DNA from: Planctomycetota bacterium
GTDB taxonomy: Bacteria > Planctomycetota > Phycisphaerae > UBA1845 > UTPLA1
Assembly: GCA_016235815.1 (NCBI GenBank)
Contig: JACRIM010000060.1
Coordinates: 62,001 to 126,000 of the forward strand
Reading direction: 5' to 3'
Length of the DNA: 64,000 nucleotides
A program made the position numbers and the translations under genes. Shown one piece after another: positions 45,600-53,482 of the stretch (its first letter is position 1; every line of letters starts with the position of its first letter). The notes under the pieces were generated by a model. It did no database searches. It had not been told where the DNA came from and worked only from the letters and a program-made list of their open reading frames with translations.

Positions 45600-45905
45600 T
45601 CACACTTCGAAGGCTCGGCCACAAAAAACGGGAGGTACCCGCAAATAGCCGCAAATCGCGGTTTTTGGGCCCAAGAAAGTGCAACTTGTTGCGGGTGTGA
45701 GGCACCTGGAGCCGCAACTTGTTGCGGGTGTGGATTGGGGCGAGCTGAAGCCGCAGCTTGCGCGGATGGACGCCGATTGGGTTGGAAAAGAAAAAACAGC
45801 CGGCATTTGCCGGCGTTTGCCGTCGTCCACCACCGGCGGATCATTCGATTTGCTGACACGCTCCCGTTGGGACTGAGAGAACGCGAATTGGGCCCGGGCA
45901 GTCAT
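45600..45905 (-). CDS. Possible small orphan protein
   Basis: A 101-residue frame with a proper expression start: AAGGAAG seven bases before the ATG, behind a -35/-10 pair. The product is rich in Ser, Pro, Arg and Cys and contains two copies of TPATSC. I recognise no domain. An overlapping frame on the same strand (45515-45859) carries two HPQQVA copies, so the protein repeat could simply reflect the DNA repeat. Real coding is doubtful. Confidence 0.3.
   Translation of the reverse strand: MTARAQFAFSQSQRERVSKSNDPPVVDDGKRRQMPAVFSFPTQSASIRASCGFSSPQSTPATSCGSRCLTPATSCTFLGPKTAICGYLRVPPVFCGRAFEV
45681..45732. repeat. Tandem 19-bp repeat containing a GCAAC-TT-GTTGC dyad
   Basis: The 19-bp unit at 45681-45699 recurs exactly at 45714-45732, a 33-bp period close to three helical turns. 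Each copy contains the inverted pair GCAAC/GTTGC. A diverged third copy begins near 45750. They could be paired protein-binding sites. Confidence 0.7.
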
Positions 45906-45946
45906 GGGCGACTTCCTTTCAGATCGATCCTAACTGTTACCTAACT

Positions 45947-45974
45947 AATATAGTGTCGCGGTCGGCGAAGGCAA
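45947..45974 (-). promoter_or_regulatory. Minus-strand promoter with 11-bp spaced GTTAGG repeats
   Basis: On the minus strand TTGCCT (45974-45969), 16 bp, TATATT (45952-45947). Just downstream two GTTAGG hexamers (CCTAAC on plus at 45929-45934 and 45940-45945) are 11 bp apart, one helical turn, overlapping the expected start point. It would drive RNA across the orphan region. Confidence 0.55.
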
Positions 45975-46096
45975 GGGAATTTTCGGATTATTTTTTCGAG
46001 GATCGTAAGGCTTGGGCCTGACGTGGGTTGGGGCAAAAAAGCCGGCGCGGTGGGCGGTCCGGCGCCAGCTAGTGTTCATCTACCAGTATTTTCAAC

Positions 46097-48928
46097 TTAC
46101 GGCATAGTCATTCCCAGTTCCGTGAGTTTGTTCACATAGGCTTGGAACTGCTCGCCCGTCGTCAACTCGCAGTCCAGGCCCCAACACTGCGAGAGGCTCC
46201 ATTCATAGAATGCCTCCCACGTCTCCTCGCTCGGGCCTTGAATCACCGTGGAAATGCCCGGTGCTTCGGCGTCAGTCAGCGCATCGGAGAAACCCGCTCC
46301 CTCACGGTCGCGGCTCTGATTCGGCGCGCGGCTCGGATGGCTGCCGGCGCGTAGCTCTTCCTCCTCACACTCATCCGGCACGCCGTTCTCGTTCGCATCG
46401 TCGCTGTATTCTGACGCGATGTCGCATTCATCGAGCGTTCCATTCTCATTGCAATCGAAGCTCCCATACGGCGGCGGCAGGGCCAGATTGCATTCGTCCG
46501 GCATTCCGTCCTCGTTGCAATCGTCACTGACGAACGTGTTGCCGTCGGGGTCGAGCGGGTCGATGTCGCAATCGTCGGGCACACCGTTTTCATTGCAATC
46601 AAGCTCGCACTCGTCTGGCGTTCCGTTAGCGTTACAGTCGTAGCTCCCCGCGAGACTGTTGCACGTGTTGCCTCCGCCGCAGGTGATGTCGAGATCATCC
46701 GGTCGGCCGTTCTCGTTGCAGTCCTTCTCACATTCATCGGGGATGTTGTTGCTGTTGGCGTCGTAGCTGCCCACGATTCCGCCGCAGGTGTTCCCGCCTC
46801 CGCACACGATGTCGGCACTGTCGGGCCGCGAGTTGATGTTGCAATCGGGTTGGCACTCGTCGGGTACGCCGTTGGCGTCGAGGTCGGGCGAGACGAGTTC
46901 ATTGCCGTCTGGGTCTTCGGTGTTAATGTCGCATTCGTCGGGGATGAGGTTGTTGTTACAGTCCTCGCTCGTTCCGTCAGCGATGTCGTTCGCGTCGGGG
47001 ACTTCGTTGGCGTTGCAGTCGGCGAGGCTTCGCGACTCGGTCTCACAGCTTGCACCCGCTAGAATGCGTTCGACGAATAACTGCACGTCCAATCCATTCG
47101 CTACACCATCCTCGTTGCAGTCCGCAGGGCAGATCAACGGGTATCCTGTGACAATATCCAAACAGCGAGGAACACCGGTGTTGCCAAGAAGTGTTGCAAC
47201 AAAAAGCGGCACGTCCACCAAGTTAACCGAGCCATTGCCGTCCATGTCGCCCTTGCAGCAGGTGTTGTTCGTATCGAGGACGTCCGCATAGCCCGCCGGA
47301 AGTTTTGTGAAATAGACTTGGTTGTTATTCCGGCAACAGTAGGGGCTGATCGGAATCGGATAATCGACCGCCGTCCACACACAGACGACTTCACCTTCGC
47401 GCCCATATCGAATGGTGTGTTGATTGCTGTTGGCGAGGCGGCGTTGAATGACGTTTGTTCCTCCATAACCGTTTGCGGTCGTGTCCTGATTCACCCGGAA
47501 ATTCGCCCCCATTGGTCGCCCGTTTTCAAAGTACTGAGCGAGAATCTCATCCGCTGAGCCGCTCGGGGCACCCGCGTTGTTGGTCCACGCCGCGATCCAA
47601 CGGCCATTGCCCTCACGGCTGATGGCCACCGTAGGACTGGCAACAGTGGGGTTGTAATTGCTTTGCGGAGGCGCATTGATAATGAACTCCGGTGAGATGG
47701 GGTAGGGCGCCGTCGCGCCGCCTGCCCATTTAAATCGGCGGGCGAAGACCTTGGCGTGATTCTGATTGCACGGACTAGGCAACGGGTCGCCATTCCAAAC
47801 CACTACAACATCGCTTCCGAAGAAATCGACAGCGGCAGAGAATTGAATGCTCGGATTGGCCTCAATGGTCGTGTCGTTCACGATGATTCCGTCGCCGCCG
47901 ATGACGCGATTGCCGCTCGAATCGACCATGTCTAAATGGATGTTGAAGGCGTCATTATTGAAAGAGCTTTCGGCATGAGCCCATAACACAACCGAATAGC
48001 CTTGATCCGTCGCAATGCAGGGTTGCCAGAGCGATTGCAGCCGGTCAGCACACGGTGATGCCCCTCCACAGTCGACAGAATCGAGTATGGTGGTTATTCC
48101 CGATCCCGGCGTTCGTGCAAAGCGAAGCGTCTTAGTCACGTCGCCGGTTGGACCGTATTCGGTGTAGGCCGTCGTCCGCAGGACGCTTGACAAGTAGGAG
48201 ATTCCAGCGGAGGGAGTGTAGTTTCTGCGAGTGGTCGTGGGCGTGGGCGGATTCGCAACGGGCCACGTGGCAGGATCATCGGTTTCGTCAAAATCCGCGA
48301 CAAGCAGTTCGCCGAAATATGCGCCAACGTCCGTGGTCAGCGTGTTACCGCTGCCGACGCCCGTCCATGCGACGCGAACCTCATGGCCGGTGATCGCAAT
48401 GGAAGGAGTGGCGTGCGTGGTGTTGCCGGTGATCTGCGGGTCCGCGAATTGAATAAGGCCCGACACCGTCCGAGGTCCATTGAGGCATTCCCCATCGGCA
48501 TCAAAGCGGGCGACAAGAATCTTGTAGTAATTGACCTGGCCCTCGTACTCGATAGGCACGCAGCCGTTGATGAATTCATCCGATCTCCATGCTACAAGAA
48601 ACGAATTGTCGGATTCACTGGAGTCGTCGATGGCGACGCTGGCACTTTCACCGCGCGTGAAGGCTTCGTCATAATTGGCCGGTTGAGAGCTGGCCGGGGC
48701 GACTCGACCCTCGATGATGCCGCTGCCGTACGTCGTTGGTGACGCGGCGCAGGGATGCTGGTAATACTCACAATCGTCCGCGAAAGAGGTTGCAGTAACG
48801 GCGGTCAAGCCGAGCAGAAGACCCAATGCGGCGACGAACCAAAATCGCCGCCGCCGCTCAATGGCCCTTCCGTCGTTCGTTTGAGTGGGTTGTTTTCGAT
48901 GTTTGAATTCGAGAGAACAGCGGGCCAT
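46097..48928 (-). CDS. Exported repeat protein with dockerin-like and calcium-type repeats
   Basis: A 943-residue exported protein. I chose the ATG at 48928 because of GGAGG upstream; a signal segment (WFVAALGLLLGLTAVTATSFA in outline, about 30-50) follows a basic N-terminus. Residues about 50-560 form a beta-rich domain of repeated VAWT/VVWN strands. Next come a dockerin-like pair (KGDMDGNGSVNLVDV and ADCNEDGVANGLDV) and about nine DCNENGxPDECDI-type repeats resembling calcium-binding thrombospondin type 3 or EF-hand loops. An unusual segment APNQSRDREGAGF interrupts the end, before a final 50-residue domain. It overlaps the upstream PEP-CTERM frame by 71 bp. Confidence 0.82.
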   Translation of the reverse strand: MARCSLEFKHRKQPTQTNDGRAIERRRRFWFVAALGLLLGLTAVTATSFADDCEYYQHPCAASPTTYGSGIIEGRVAPASSQPANYDEAFTRGESASVAIDDSSESDNSFLVAWRSDEFINGCVPIEYEGQVNYYKILVARFDADGECLNGPRTVSGLIQFADPQITGNTTHATPSIAITGHEVRVAWTGVGSGNTLTTDVGAYFGELLVADFDETDDPATWPVANPPTPTTTRRNYTPSAGISYLSSVLRTTAYTEYGPTGDVTKTLRFARTPGSGITTILDSVDCGGASPCADRLQSLWQPCIATDQGYSVVLWAHAESSFNNDAFNIHLDMVDSSGNRVIGGDGIIVNDTTIEANPSIQFSAAVDFFGSDVVVVWNGDPLPSPCNQNHAKVFARRFKWAGGATAPYPISPEFIINAPPQSNYNPTVASPTVAISREGNGRWIAAWTNNAGAPSGSADEILAQYFENGRPMGANFRVNQDTTANGYGGTNVIQRRLANSNQHTIRYGREGEVVCVWTAVDYPIPISPYCCRNNNQVYFTKLPAGYADVLDTNNTCCKGDMDGNGSVNLVDVPLFVATLLGNTGVPRCLDIVTGYPLICPADCNEDGVANGLDVQLFVERILAGASCETESRSLADCNANEVPDANDIADGTSEDCNNNLIPDECDINTEDPDGNELVSPDLDANGVPDECQPDCNINSRPDSADIVCGGGNTCGGIVGSYDANSNNIPDECEKDCNENGRPDDLDITCGGGNTCNSLAGSYDCNANGTPDECELDCNENGVPDDCDIDPLDPDGNTFVSDDCNEDGMPDECNLALPPPYGSFDCNENGTLDECDIASEYSDDANENGVPDECEEEELRAGSHPSRAPNQSRDREGAGFSDALTDAEAPGISTVIQGPSEETWEAFYEWSLSQCWGLDCELTTGEQFQAYVNKLTELGMTMP
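46295..46324. repeat. Probable dispersed repeat embedded in coding sequence
   Basis: The plus strand carries CGCTCCCTCACGGTCGCGGC and following bases, read on the minus strand as SRDREGA. From experience this nucleotide motif and its translations recur in many unrelated planctomycete proteins and intergenic regions, as a short interspersed palindromic-type repeat. Only one copy is in this window, so repeat status rests on prior knowledge. Confidence 0.5.
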
Positions 48929-49706
48929 GCGGTGCCTCCTTGCGGCATCTTGTCCCCCAACCATGGGATGAAGCGGAATCGAAACCACTTCGATACCGCG
49001 ATGAAACCAAACGTCGCCGCTTTTGACGCGACGAGAACGCCAATGCTATGAACAAAGTTGCGATTGTGGACGGCTCTGGAACATCGCTGAGTTGAAAAGC
49101 GAGGTTAACACCATTTCTGTAAGTCCAGCCGGAAACATCAGGGTTGATTCCTGCAATGGTATCGCCCGGCGCATTCGAAAACTCCCACCGAAACACGCTC
49201 TGCGGACTGCCCACCTGGACGATCTCCATCCAATACCGCGTCGACGCCGAGGCCGAAAAGGGAGTAGTCAAGTCAACATCAAACTCGTACTCACGCGCTC
49301 CGGTCGTGAAATCGACCGTACGGCCGGTCGACACGCGCGTTGGATTTAGGAACGACTCTTCGTATAGCATCGAGCCCGGAACGCCGTTATCGCCGGTGTC
49401 GTCGTAGAAACGAATGCGCATCACCTCGTCGCCCGCCGGCGGAAGGATTTGGCTGCCGCCTCCCCCGCCGATATTCCCGTAGAACCCCCACCACTTCACA
49501 TGAGCTACCGTTGCGCTCGTCGGCAACGTGAAATCATCCGCCAACAGTTGCCAATAGGGATCGCCGAATAACGTCACGAACTCCGTGTCAGCGGATGGGC
49601 CGTTGAACATGGGCGGATGGTCGACAATGATCCCGGCCTCCGCGCGCGAAGCAGCGCCCACGATCAGCGCCAGAACCACCACCATAATTCCAGTGATTCG
49701 TCTCAT
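48858..49706 (-). CDS. PEP-CTERM protein with an abnormal C-terminal extension
   Basis: A 282-residue exported protein. The ATG at 49706 begins a signal peptide (ending ASRAEAG). A beta-rich domain follows (FYDDTGDNGVPGSMLYEES, YWMEIVQVG), typical of planctomycete PEP-CTERM proteins. The sorting signal VPEPSTIATLFIALAF and its basic end RQKRRR occupy about residues 208-232, where such proteins normally stop. The frame instead runs on for 50 residues, into the first 71 bases of the downstream gene. The extension looks like a lost stop codon or a shifted frame. Confidence 0.75.
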   Translation of the reverse strand: MRRITGIMVVVLALIVGAASRAEAGIIVDHPPMFNGPSADTEFVTLFGDPYWQLLADDFTLPTSATVAHVKWWGFYGNIGGGGGSQILPPAGDEVMRIRFYDDTGDNGVPGSMLYEESFLNPTRVSTGRTVDFTTGAREYEFDVDLTTPFSASASTRYWMEIVQVGSPQSVFRWEFSNAPGDTIAGINPDVSGWTYRNGVNLAFQLSDVPEPSTIATLFIALAFSSRQKRRRLVSSRYRSGFDSASSHGWGTRCRKEAPHGPLFSRIQTSKTTHSNERRKGH

Positions 49707-50008
49707 CCCACAAGGCCCTCGGTCATGGCATGAAGCACGCGGATTCCCCGCATGCCCGATATTCATTTTCCCTCGATGGTCGTTGAAAGTCAAGAAATTG
49801 CCGCCATTTTTTCTTGCTTAACCCACATTTTACAAACACAGCTTGAACGCGACCTAATATCGAGTCCCATGGACTGGTGTTTGCCACAACTTTGATCGGC
49901 AGGTTTCCGCGTAATCCACTGAATCACCTTCCTCATGATTCCAAAGCGGAATCAGCATATCCTGATAACTAAACGGAATCAAATTAACAACACTGGATAG
50001 TGGCCTTT
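49707..50008. other. Divergent intergenic region between the PEP-CTERM and XRE genes
   Basis: About 300 bp without a gene, noticeably A/T-richer than its surroundings. It holds the palindromic operator at 49936-49954 and extra half-sites. No clear -35/-10 pair was found for either direction. Confidence 0.55.
49936..49981. promoter_or_regulatory. Palindromic operator with extra half-site upstream of XRE gene
   Basis: TGATTCC and GGAATCA form a perfect inverted repeat with a five-base spacer (49936-49954). A further GGAATCA lies at 49975-49981 and a near match TGAATCA at 49920-49926. The nearest gene is the XRE regulator 28 bp downstream of the last half-site, so autoregulation is the simplest reading. 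Confidence 0.6.
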
Positions 50009-50260
50009 ATGGCCAAGGCCCAGCACGCAGCCAGTTATCGCGGTTTTCCGGCCATGCTGCGCCGGATGCGAGAGGAGGCCCAATTCACGCAACGCGATCT
50101 GGCCAAACGGCTACGTCGAAGCCAGCCGTGGGTCCATAAGACTGAGATTGGGGAACGCCGGGCGGATATCACAGAATTTCTGGATTGGTGCATCGCATGC
50201 AAAGTTGATCCTGAGCAGGCATTTCACGAGCTTTGTCGCAACCGATCAAGGCGACCGTAG
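50009..50260 (+). CDS. XRE family transcriptional regulator
   Basis: An 83-residue single-domain regulator. Residues about 15-70 form an XRE helix-turn-helix (LRRMREEAQFTQRDLAKRL then SQPWVHKTEIGERR, DITEFLDWC). GGATAG is about eight bases before the ATG; an in-frame GTG at 50000 is less likely. It probably binds the palindrome just upstream. Confidence 0.82.
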   Translation: MAKAQHAASYRGFPAMLRRMREEAQFTQRDLAKRLRRSQPWVHKTEIGERRADITEFLDWCIACKVDPEQAFHELCRNRSRRP

Positions 50261-50465
50261 GCAATCTCGTGAAACGCCTCAGATACAATCATCGTCTACC
50301 CGTGCCGTCGGAGATTGTGACTCGAACGGAAAGGCGGATCGTCACTGTCTCACATTCCCCGACCAGCCTCCGTTTGACACCCCCCAAGGCCCCCCCTACC
50401 ATGGCTGGGCTATGGTTTGTTGCGTGGGGGCTGGCGATGCGTAACCCGCGTCGCCGAAAGGTCTT

Positions 50466-50924
50466 GTGACGCTGCGAATGACGTTGAGAACTCCGCTATT
50501 GTCGCTTCTTGGCCTGGCGTGTCTGGTGGTTGCCGGTTGTCCGTCCAAGGAATCCACCACGCCCACGGTGATGGATGCCCGGGCGCAGCCCTACGTCGTC
50601 GATATCCCGGTGCCCAAGTCCTTCGAGTTGGACGGCCGGCGGAGCGATCACAAGATCGTGGCGGGGCGGCGCAGCGTGAACCACTATTACTGCGGCAGCT
50701 CTGACATCATCCCGGTCCGCAGCTTCTATGCCCACTACATGCCGCTGGCTCAGTGGCAACTGGTGGATGAGAAGCTGTATGCCGGAACTTATGTGTTGAA
50801 CTTCCGGAAGAACGAGGAAAAGTGCGAGATCCGGATCGAACGTGTGCCCGCGGGCATGTTTGGCAAGCCGACTCAGATTCGCGCGGTCATTAAATCACTC
50901 TATGCGGAGACGCCGAACGACTAA
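50466..50924 (+). CDS. Small lipoprotein
   Basis: A 152-residue protein with a standard lipobox (LVVAGC, Cys25). The mature part begins with a Ser/Thr linker and contains DIPVPKSFELDGRRS and YYCGSSDIIPVRSFY, then a strand-rich end. I do not know the family. The GTG start has AAAGG about six bases upstream. It precedes the next gene by 15 bp and is likely co-transcribed. Confidence 0.75.
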   Translation: MTLRMTLRTPLLSLLGLACLVVAGCPSKESTTPTVMDARAQPYVVDIPVPKSFELDGRRSDHKIVAGRRSVNHYYCGSSDIIPVRSFYAHYMPLAQWQLVDEKLYAGTYVLNFRKNEEKCEIRIERVPAGMFGKPTQIRAVIKSLYAETPND

Positions 50925-50939
50925 TCGGCGCTGGTGCTT

Positions 50940-51716
50940 ATGAAGGCAGAACGACGACAAGAATTGCGTACCAACGAACTCGCCCAGCAGATCGACCATG
51001 CCGGCGACTACATGAAGCAGAACGCCGCGACGCTCGCCACCCTCGTGATCGTCGCGACGGCCGTGGTGGCCGCGGGTTTCTGGTATATGCAGAACCGCAA
51101 GAGCTCGCGCATGGAGGCGTGGGCCAAGATCTCGCAGCGGGCCGGCCTAATCGATACGGCCGCAGAGCCGGTCGATAAATACAAGGCCGTCGCCGAAGAG
51201 AACCTCGACCCGGCGCTGACAATTCAGGCCTACCTCAAGACCGCGCAGGCCGCCTATGCCGAACTCGGCAAGGCCAAGGCCGCCGGCAAGGAGCCTGCCA
51301 AGAACTTCGCCCAGATCGCCGAAGAGGCGTACACCAAGGTGCTCAGCCTGACGACGGCGCCGCTGACCATTGGTCAGGCCACTATCGGCCTCGGTCTTCT
51401 CGCGGAAGACAAGGGTGATTTCGCGAAGGCCAAGGAGTATTACAAGAAGGTGATTGACGACGCGCGGTTCGCGGATTCGGCCATTAAGACGCAGGCCGAG
51501 TATCGCTACAACAACATGGACAAGTGGACCTCCGCCGTCGTCTTTGCACCGCCGCCGCCGCCGGCATCGCAACCGGCCGCCGCCGACGCTTCGGGCATGA
51601 CACCTGCAGGCTTGGTGACACCGCAGGCTGTTACACCGGATCAGGTGCCTGATTCGGTGAAAAATCTTGCAAAACAGGCGGCACCGTCGCCGACAACGCA
51701 GCCGGCCGGAAACTAA
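50940..51716 (+). CDS. YfgM-like membrane-anchored TPR-type protein
   Basis: A 258-residue protein with a single membrane helix (about 33-50) after a basic, helical N-terminus. Helical repeats of TPR character follow (AYLKTAQAAYAELGKAKA and GDFAKAKEYYKKVIDDA), then a Pro/Ala-rich tail. The layout resembles YfgM, an envelope protein that works with SecYEG chaperones, but similarity is at the level of architecture. I prefer ATG 50940 over GTG 50934. Confidence 0.65.
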   Translation: MKAERRQELRTNELAQQIDHAGDYMKQNAATLATLVIVATAVVAAGFWYMQNRKSSRMEAWAKISQRAGLIDTAAEPVDKYKAVAEENLDPALTIQAYLKTAQAAYAELGKAKAAGKEPAKNFAQIAEEAYTKVLSLTTAPLTIGQATIGLGLLAEDKGDFAKAKEYYKKVIDDARFADSAIKTQAEYRYNNMDKWTSAVVFAPPPPPASQPAAADASGMTPAGLVTPQAVTPDQVPDSVKNLAKQAAPSPTTQPAGN

Positions 51717-51816
51717 GGGCCTATCCGCTTAACTGCTGCGCACCGGGTATCAGTCTGGTGCCACACGGGGTTATTCGGAGAGGCACTATTCGAAACGGCA
51801 AGGGGTCGTTCACGAT

Positions 51817-52509
51817 ATGCAGCCGCAAACACTCAAGACGCGTGGCCTCCACGTCGGCGTACGATTCGCCCCACCGGCCATACTCGACAAACAGCACAAA
51901 CAGGACTTCCAGCTCAAATGCGGCGACGGCTTCGACTGGCGGCGACAGGAATACCAGGACACCGCCTGGCACCTCGTCAGCCCGCAGAGCGAGGGCGACC
52001 CGCGAAGTCAGCTTAAACTTTCGCTCCAGCCCGACGTCGTCAACTTTGAGGATTATTTTCCAACCGCCCCGCTGGAGGTCTACACCGACAACCTGCGGCT
52101 GGTGCTGAAAACGGTGGCCGACGTTTTCAATCCACGGATCATCCTCGGCACCGGCGTGGTTATTCGCCTGACGGCGCAGTCGGACGGCAATGACGCCCGT
52201 GTCTTTCTCGGGCAGCGATGTCTTCGGCTCGACGATCGCCTCGCCGTACTTGGACGCCCAGTTCATGCGGTCGGGTTGAAGTTTCTCTTGCCGCCGCTTC
52301 CGGGCGAAGACATGCCCAACTGGCAGGCTGAGATCAAGATCGAATCACTGATCGAAGATGTGCGGCAACTGTTCATCGAAGTCGATGCCCGTTGGGCAAA
52401 TCCGATGGGCTGGGATGTCGATTCCGTTGTTGACCGGTTGAAGACAGCCCACGCATTCGCGACCGGGCCGGTCATTCAGATGATTCAGGGCATGGGCCGC
52501 GAAAGTTGA
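51817..52509 (+). CDS. Hypothetical protein (TIGR-type unknown)
   Basis: I do not recognise this 230-residue soluble protein. It looks like an alpha/beta fold with WRRQEYQDTAWHLVSP, LQPDVVNFEDYFP and a C-terminal helical part, and contains no signal peptide. AAGGGG lies about 11 bases before the ATG. It ends one base before the convergent ROK gene. Confidence 0.7.
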   Translation: MQPQTLKTRGLHVGVRFAPPAILDKQHKQDFQLKCGDGFDWRRQEYQDTAWHLVSPQSEGDPRSQLKLSLQPDVVNFEDYFPTAPLEVYTDNLRLVLKTVADVFNPRIILGTGVVIRLTAQSDGNDARVFLGQRCLRLDDRLAVLGRPVHAVGLKFLLPPLPGEDMPNWQAEIKIESLIEDVRQLFIEVDARWANPMGWDVDSVVDRLKTAHAFATGPVIQMIQGMGRES

Positions 52510-52510
52510 T

Positions 52511-53482
52511 TTACGCGCGGGTGTTTTCAAATACAGTCAAACCGGCGCCGACAAACCCTGCGTCATTTCCCAGTTCGGCAAGGCAAATCGTCGGTGGCTT
52601 GTTGATCATGCGCGACCCGTAATCTCGAACGGCATCCATCACAGGGTTCAACAGCCGCCGGCCCGCGGCGCACATGCCGCCCGCAAGCACGATAAGTTCG
52701 GGATTGACGGTGTGATGCAGATTGAGGCATGCAATGGCGAGGTAGCGACACGTCTCAGTCCAGATCTCATTCGCCAGCATATCACCCGTACCGGCGGCAT
52801 TTACAACATCGAGCGAACTAACCCGCCCCTTCGCCTGCATGACGTTCGACAGTGACGACGCTCTGCCGGCCTTGATCGCCTCTTCGGCACGCGCCGCCGT
52901 GCTCGACGCCGACGCATAGGCCTCGAGGCATCCGAGCTGCCCGCACCCGCAGCGTCGTCCTTGCACTTGTACGATTGTGTGGCCAACCTCCGCGGCGCAC
53001 TCGTCGGCACCGCGCCAGAGCCTGCCATCCAGCACGATGCCGCCACCGACACCGGTTCCAAGCGTGAGCAACACCAAGTGCCGCCGGCCTCGCCCCGCGC
53101 CGCAGGTGAACTCAGCCACGGCGGCACAATTCGCATCGTTTTCCAGCGACACCCGAATCCCGGTGCGTTCACGAAGAAGCGCGGCCACCGGAACATTCTT
53201 CCAACCGGGCAGATTCGGCGGCATGAACACGATGCCATCGCGATGGCTCAGGGTGCCTGGCATACCGAGGCCGATTCCCACGATGGTTGACCCATTTGGC
53301 GCGAGGTTGCGCAACCGCCCGGCGGCATCGGCCATGCGAACGATCATGTGTTCAGGGCCGCGACCGGCCTCGGATGCCGACTCATCCTTGGCGACGACCT
53401 CCCCTTCCGGCGACACCAGGCCGGCCTTGATAAAGGTGCCTCCGACGTCGATTCCAATTGCATATGTGGCGGCGTCGGTCAT
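52511..53482 (-). CDS. ROK family sugar kinase (glucokinase-like)
   Basis: A 323-residue ROK kinase. GIDVGGTFIKAGLV is the phosphate-binding start, then ENDANCAAVAE with the catalytic Asp, LGTGVGGGIV, and the ROK zinc site (GHTIVQ...CGCGQLGCLE). It probably phosphorylates glucose with ATP, though other sugars are possible. Its ATG overlaps the tatD stop by four bases, placing it last in the rpsP operon. Confidence 0.9.
   Translation of the reverse strand: MTDAATYAIGIDVGGTFIKAGLVSPEGEVVAKDESASEAGRGPEHMIVRMADAAGRLRNLAPNGSTIVGIGLGMPGTLSHRDGIVFMPPNLPGWKNVPVAALLRERTGIRVSLENDANCAAVAEFTCGAGRGRRHLVLLTLGTGVGGGIVLDGRLWRGADECAAEVGHTIVQVQGRRCGCGQLGCLEAYASASSTAARAEEAIKAGRASSLSNVMQAKGRVSSLDVVNAAGTGDMLANEIWTETCRYLAIACLNLHHTVNPELIVLAGGMCAAGRRLLNPVMDAVRDYGSRMINKPPTICLAELGNDAGFVGAGLTVFENTRA

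Larger units (their letters stand above)
45364..46096. other. 730-bp region without a recognisable gene
   Basis: Between the AAA ATPase and the 943-residue repeat protein. It contains A/T-rich patches unlike its neighbours, a good minus-strand promoter (45947-45974), tandem copies of a 19-bp sequence (45681-45732) and a possible 101-codon minus-strand frame. No terminator is evident after the AAA gene. It may hold a small gene, a non-coding RNA or a decayed element. Confidence 0.5.

Noticed and set aside
45681-45732. Possible CRISPR repeats
   Set aside because: Only two exact copies with a 14-bp gap, no cas genes nearby, and spacing too short for spacers.
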